A stretch of DNA of 64,000 bases, from contig OU612069.1 of assembly GCA_914767715.1 (NCBI GenBank), positions 26,347,387 to 26,411,386 of the forward strand, written 5' to 3'. This document shows positions 61,301 through 64,000 of this stretch, piece by piece. The notes beneath the pieces were generated by a model. It saw only the letters and a program-made list of their open reading frames with translations, had not been told where the DNA came from and made no database searches. Source of the DNA: Membranipora membranacea. Its lineage: Eukaryota > Bryozoa > Gymnolaemata > Cheilostomatida > Membraniporidae. The first letter of the stretch is position 1. Every line of letters starts with the position of its first letter. The translations under genes were made by a program, and so were the position numbers.

Positions 61301-61813
61301 TAATTTTATTTAGGCCTCTTTCCTCTTTCTCCTGATTGTTTTGATTAGTGATCATTTGGGTTTCTAGTCTATTTACCACCTCTCTAGTCTCGGACACCCC
61401 TGCACTGGTAAGGGCATCAGAGTAGGAGGTTTTCATTTTACTTACAGTTTGACACATCAAATTATTCATATCTTGGATTTGGCTTTGATATCTGCTATGT
61501 TATCTTGAACTGAGGGTAGGCTTACAAACGTGTTTAGGTTTGCAAAACAACTTAAACAGTACCAGTTGACACCTGGTCGCTTGAAGGTCTTCAGCTCCGC
61601 GGGGGTGGCATCTTCCCATCCAGTCGAACAGGTGGGGTGGTATTCTGCAGCGCATAGGGTACATTTCAGAGCTGCCTTGTTTCTAGTTGCTAGCTTGCAT
61701 TTTACACATCTAGATGCTAATGGGGCCTGTATACTAAAACTATCACTACTAGCAGTACTAACACTGGGTGTACGCAGTCTAGCACCACCGTATTTACTAT
61801 CTGAGTCTGCCAT
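58380..61813 (-). pseudogene. APE-type LINE with PHD-finger ORF1, nearly full length, frames broken
   Basis: ORF1 (61466-61813) has a PHD-like zinc finger: CVKCKLATRN, CTLCAAEYHPTC and WYCLSC. Its stop overlaps the ATG of frame 61110-61469 (ATGA), which holds an esterase-free helical domain and TLAENNTTEDDVVQMC. ORF2: endonuclease at 60540-60869 (FQWNCNGIRGK, ALTETKLN), more at 60174-60401 (VLGDFNLPDIDW, NILDLLLTN), a linker at 59797-60159, and reverse transcriptase at 58380-59634 (MPQGSVLGPLLFLIYINDM, KLFADDSLL, VKYLGVIID). ORF2 changes frame several times, so the copy is dead. CR1/jockey-like. Confidence 0.88.
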
Positions 61814-62514
61814 GGTTCATAAAGGACCACGGAAGATGACTACCTGAATTTTCATATGATTGGGCCCCACAAGAATGTATCTCCTACAAACTGTACAAAC
61901 CACTCAGCTGGTGCTGATTAGATACCATAATCTACTACTGCTAGACCGTAGGTGTTATAGGTGTAACAACAGTGCAAGGTAGATGAGAGAAAATATTAGA
62001 AATTGGTAACTCAGGTCGAGTCACACAAAGCAATGCAATGGAACAGACTCACCAAAGGACTCCCACCCCACCAAAAGCTCCTCGGTTAAGTATCAGCAGA
62101 GTCACCAGACTTGGAAGCAGGCCTCTGATTGTCTTTTTAATATAGTGTTATGGCTGTTGATCAACCAGGGATGTCGATGTTAGTCGATAATATCGTTGGT
62201 GCTCAGGAGATTTACAAATTCACCGCCATCATACCGGAAGTACGTCAACATTGACACAAAAATCATGGGTAAATGAGGTAGACCATAAGGGACCTGACAC
62301 AAACCTAAAATTTGATTTGTCATGGCCTTATCAAAGCAAGGAGTTGTTGATTGGAACTGCAGGAAATTGATGAAAGGTTGACACTATCCGTGCTGAGACT
62401 GAACGAAGAAAATGCACACCTAACACTCTCTCATAGTGGGAGCACAGGCTACTGCTAAGTGAGGATAACTTCTTATTGTCTTTCATGTTGACTCGCTGAC
62501 AATTCTTGATGCCA

Positions 62515-62890
62515 CATAAGTTTTTGCGTTGACATAACACATATAGATGTTGGTAAAACATAAATGAGAGAAGACAACTAGCAAGTGGGATACATGACTC
62601 AACAAAAATAGAAATCTTGGCATAGCAAACATGAATATTGATGTGACATGCATGAATTTCAACATATCACACACAAATTATTACATGTCAAGTATGAAAG
62701 GTCGCACACCATGGATGAATGTTGGAATAGCATGCAGGAATGTCAGCATATCGCATATGAATGATGATGCAACACACATTAGAATTGGCATATAACATGG
62801 AAAAAATCGACATATTTAATATATAAATCATGACATGCAACATATAAAAGTTGGTATGTCATGTATAAAACTTGGCATATCACATATGCA
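62515..62890. repeat. Degenerate tandem repeat, roughly 28-30 bp unit
   Basis: Variants of TTGGCATATCACATATGAA recur about a dozen times, drifting heavily (GTTGGTAAAACAT, CTTGGCATAGCAAACATGAA, TTGGTATGTCATGTATAAAA). Clearest at 62600-62890. No coding potential. Confidence 0.65.
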
Positions 62891-62936
62891 AGGCTTTATT
62901 TGACATGAAAAATTTTTACAAAGGGCACCCCATACA

Positions 62937-63005
62937 TAGTGGTTAAGATTGTGGACTGTAGTGCACTAGGTCTCAGGTTCCATTCCAGGTGCACGCAGTA
63001 TTTTG
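62937..63005 (+). repeat. tRNA-derived SINE head
   Basis: CATAGTGGTTAAGATTGTGG fits a pol III A box and TCAGGTTCCATTCCAGG a B box about 40 bases later. The following sequence (GACCCATAAGGATGTAGACC) would be the body. Not a functional tRNA. Confidence 0.6.
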
Positions 63006-63239
63006 ACCATCACTCTAGTAGTTGAGACCCATAAGGATGTAGACCTCTAACCCGACTTGACCCTAACATGACCCGACCACAGAAACCCGAAACCCGACCC
63101 GTTGACTTGACCCTGAATACAACACTAGGTACCATGACATGGAGATTATGCAAAGGGCTATGAGAAACTTTAGCACTTCCCAGTGTTACCAGAGCAATGA
63201 AGTATGAAACACTTAGGGTGCAACTTGATAACATATTAA

Positions 63240-64000
63240 ATAAGACTAGACTAGAGGCTTGGAAACAATAACTGTGGAACTCTGACAGCAGAATAACACT
63301 TGATTGGTACTGAGCATCATTAATATTCTTGACAAATGCATATTAGCCTGAGAATTATTGTTCGTCGATCATAGCCTGTATGATTTTCATGCCTTTGTGA
63401 ATGTGACGACCTTATATCCTATATTTTTTTCCACAATCACAATATCTGTCAAGCGCTAACATTAGGATTGCCAGTGATTGCTCAATCTATTTGACTTGCT
63501 GTCATCTATCAGAAACCTGATAAAACTATCGATATGTGCTGGTTCGGCCCGGGCGCTAACCCTTAGCATAGTCAATCTTTATCACAAGATGTTCCTTTTT
63601 AGAGAACTTCTAAAACGATTGTCAGAACGATAAGACCCATGAAAACTTCCATGTTTGCTCCCTAAAAAAAGGTTCACTTACTGGATTGATCATCAAAGGC
63701 GTAGGTAGTAACACCCATCAATAGGGGCTGATGGATTCTTCTGAAGTGTATTAGTCATACGGAGCGTTGAAAATGCATATTTCTGTATTTGGTATAAAAA
63801 CCTTACAATATGGCCAATATGGGCAAAGAAATCTCTTTAACTGTGAAGAATATATATTTTTTCAACTGAACAGGAGGTCGATACATAAAAGCGATGTAAA
63901 AATAATGAGTGTAATCTCGTTGCACCAAAATTAAATTTAAAGTCCCTAAAAAAATACAATAATATTAGTGAGATAATTTTAGACTTACGTGACTGACAAA
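63240..64000. other. No gene seen
   Basis: AT-rich sequence up to the right edge with no splice-consistent exon or clear repeat. Confidence 0.5.

Overview
This is an AT-rich (by eye roughly 60-65% AT) eukaryotic window. Genes are split by GT-AG introns whose reading phases can be checked, and nearly every class of metazoan transposable element is present: Ty3/gypsy, Ty1/copia, RLE-type and APE-type LINEs, Harbinger, pogo, MULE, tRNA-derived SINEs and foldback elements. Importin-alpha-like, SLC15-like and HECT-like exons fit an invertebrate animal, for example a sponge or another early-branching marine lineage. The species cannot be fixed from the sequence alone. No operons, CRISPR arrays or bacterial features were seen.

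Layout, left to right. 0.27-4.35 kb: minus-strand armadillo-repeat importin-alpha-like gene running off the left edge, with one reading-frame break. 5.4-6.2 kb: hairpin and a GC-skewed tandem block. 6.24-11.61 kb: Ty3/gypsy retrotransposon with two LTRs, a primer-binding site and a polypurine tract, decayed and carrying an inserted repeat. 11.8-13.1 kb: two LINE fragments. 13.3-29.2 kb: a pair of inverted repeats about 0.57 kb long, 14.7 kb apart, enclosing a complete 12-exon SLC15 (POT family) transporter gene. The phases of all its introns agree and give 652 codons. Its introns hold SINEs, a 2.26-kb TIR element with a 9-bp target duplication, a 1.39-kb palindrome and smaller perfect hairpins.

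30.2-33.5 kb: decayed Harbinger transposase plus its convergent Myb/SANT-like accessory gene. 33.8-43.8 kb: an R2/NeSL-type LINE (C2H2 finger, reverse transcriptase, restriction-like endonuclease) split by a 5.67-kb pogo-family transposon. The pogo element is the best-preserved mobile element here: inverted termini, TA duplication, an intact 7-exon 474-residue DDD transposase, and an antisense 3-exon open frame of unknown function. 43.8-45.1 kb: modular minisatellite. 45.6-47.6 kb: another LINE. 48.7-51.1 kb: intron-containing MULE transposase gene with two lesions. 52.4-52.7 kb: a short non-autonomous relative of the pogo element containing a tRNA-like segment. 53.1-53.35 kb: an inverted copy of the minisatellite. 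54.9-57.3 kb: exons of a HECT-like gene. 58.0-58.4 kb: copia remnant. 58.4-61.8 kb: LINE with a PHD-finger first ORF. 62.5-63.0 kb: degenerate tandem repeat and a tRNA-like SINE head.

The most interesting points are the intron-rich pogo element with its antisense companion gene, the minisatellite built from a fixed set of interchangeable tails that reappears at the inner ends of the inverted repeats around the transporter gene, and two genes that need a +1 shift at the same TTAAG string.
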